A model generated the notes under the pieces. The model was not told the DNA's origin, did not search any database, and worked only from the letters and a program-made list of their open reading frames with translations. Shown here piece after piece: positions 63,818-64,000 of a DNA stretch of 64,000 bases; positions within the stretch are counted from its first letter, which is position 1; each line of letters begins with the position of its first letter. Source of the stretch: Arenibacter algicola (GTDB lineage: Bacteria; Bacteroidota; Bacteroidia; Flavobacteriales; Flavobacteriaceae); assembly GCF_000733925.1 (NCBI RefSeq), contig NZ_JPOO01000001.1, positions 1,426,001-1,490,000 of the forward strand. The letters run 5' to 3'. Made by a program: the position numbers and the translations under genes.

Positions 63818-64000
63818 TTATTTTATTAAGAATTTAGTTATTTTAGAACTCATGGGATTGGTGTTGGAAAAGAAATAATCGACTAAATTCCCCTTTTCGT
63901 CCACTAGATATTTTTGAAAATTCCATTTCACTGTAGAATTTTTATGGCCATTTACATCTTTGTTAGTAAGCCATCTGTATAAGGGGTGTTGGTTTTTTCC
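63818..64000 (-). CDS. Glutathione peroxidase, C-terminal part (cut by window end)
   Basis: 60 residues plus stop visible. PLYRWLTNKDVNGHKNSTVKWNFQKYLVDEKGNLVDYFFSNTNPMSSKI is the conserved C-terminal part of bacterial glutathione/thioredoxin peroxidases (VKWNFxKFLVDxxG). The catalytic Cys and Gln lie beyond the window. Reduces peroxides in the cytoplasm. Confidence 0.88.
   Translation of the reverse strand, partial: GKNQHPLYRWLTNKDVNGHKNSTVKWNFQKYLVDEKGNLVDYFFSNTNPMSSKITKFLIK

Overview
The window looks like chromosomal DNA of a marine-type Flavobacteriaceae (Bacteroidota). It is AT-rich and holds SusC/SusD pairs, a hybrid two-component regulator, DUF4856/imelysin/HTTM/TonB genes, DUF5916 and Lacal_2735 family proteins, and an ISAon1-type ISL3 element. 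The genus is not resolved.

1-9 kb is an accessory region. A frameshifted gene remnant is cut off near a complete IS3 element (333-1577). A 1.3 kb non-coding stretch follows, then a leftward operon (5189-2950): a 105-residue protein, an ECF-like sigma factor with an extra C-terminal helix-turn-helix, and a Cas12f/TnpB-like protein. All three RuvC catalytic positions of that last protein are lost, and it stops before the zinc-finger/RuvC-III segment. Directly after its stop codon lies a two-hairpin RNA ending in TGTGAAC, like a Cas12f repeat, followed by a candidate guide. I read this as an RNA-guided transcription system (nuclease-dead Cas12f plus sigma factor plus guide RNA). It is the most notable item here. 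A divergent XRE regulator with three phased operator-like repeats sits at its head. A group II intron and a fragment of a second one follow (6087-8760).

9-22 kb holds surface and envelope genes: an acidic lipoprotein, an intact paralogue of the broken gene at position 1, an operon of transglutaminase-7TM protein, ATP-grasp ligase and outer-membrane protein, and a four-gene DUF4856/imelysin/HTTM/TonB-receptor operon probably for metal uptake.

22-26 kb is a mobile-element scar: a decayed gene, a terminator with an alternative stem, a partial ISL3 end repeated in tandem with a full ISL3/ISAon1 element, and a tyrosine recombinase beheaded exactly at the IS end.

26-54 kb is a xylan utilisation locus. 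SusC, SusD, a surface glycan-binding lipoprotein and a GH10 with inserted CBMs run rightward. A CE15 esterase, a SASA-type acetylesterase, a GH10 and a GH67 run leftward. Then come xylose isomerase, a xylose-type MFS symporter, transketolase, transaldolase, a GH43 and a hybrid two-component regulator. Xylan is cut and bound outside, imported, debranched in the periplasm, and the xylose isomerised and passed to the pentose phosphate pathway. No xylulokinase is present. A 46-bp repeat (85% identical) occurs at both edges of this locus.

54-64 kb is ordinary chromosome: a GH106-like hydrolase, an EamA transporter, a TPP riboswitch with a PnuC-type thiamine transporter and an overlapping acyl-CoA-dehydrogenase-like gene, a DUF5916 protein, a Lacal_2735 protein and the end of a glutathione peroxidase.
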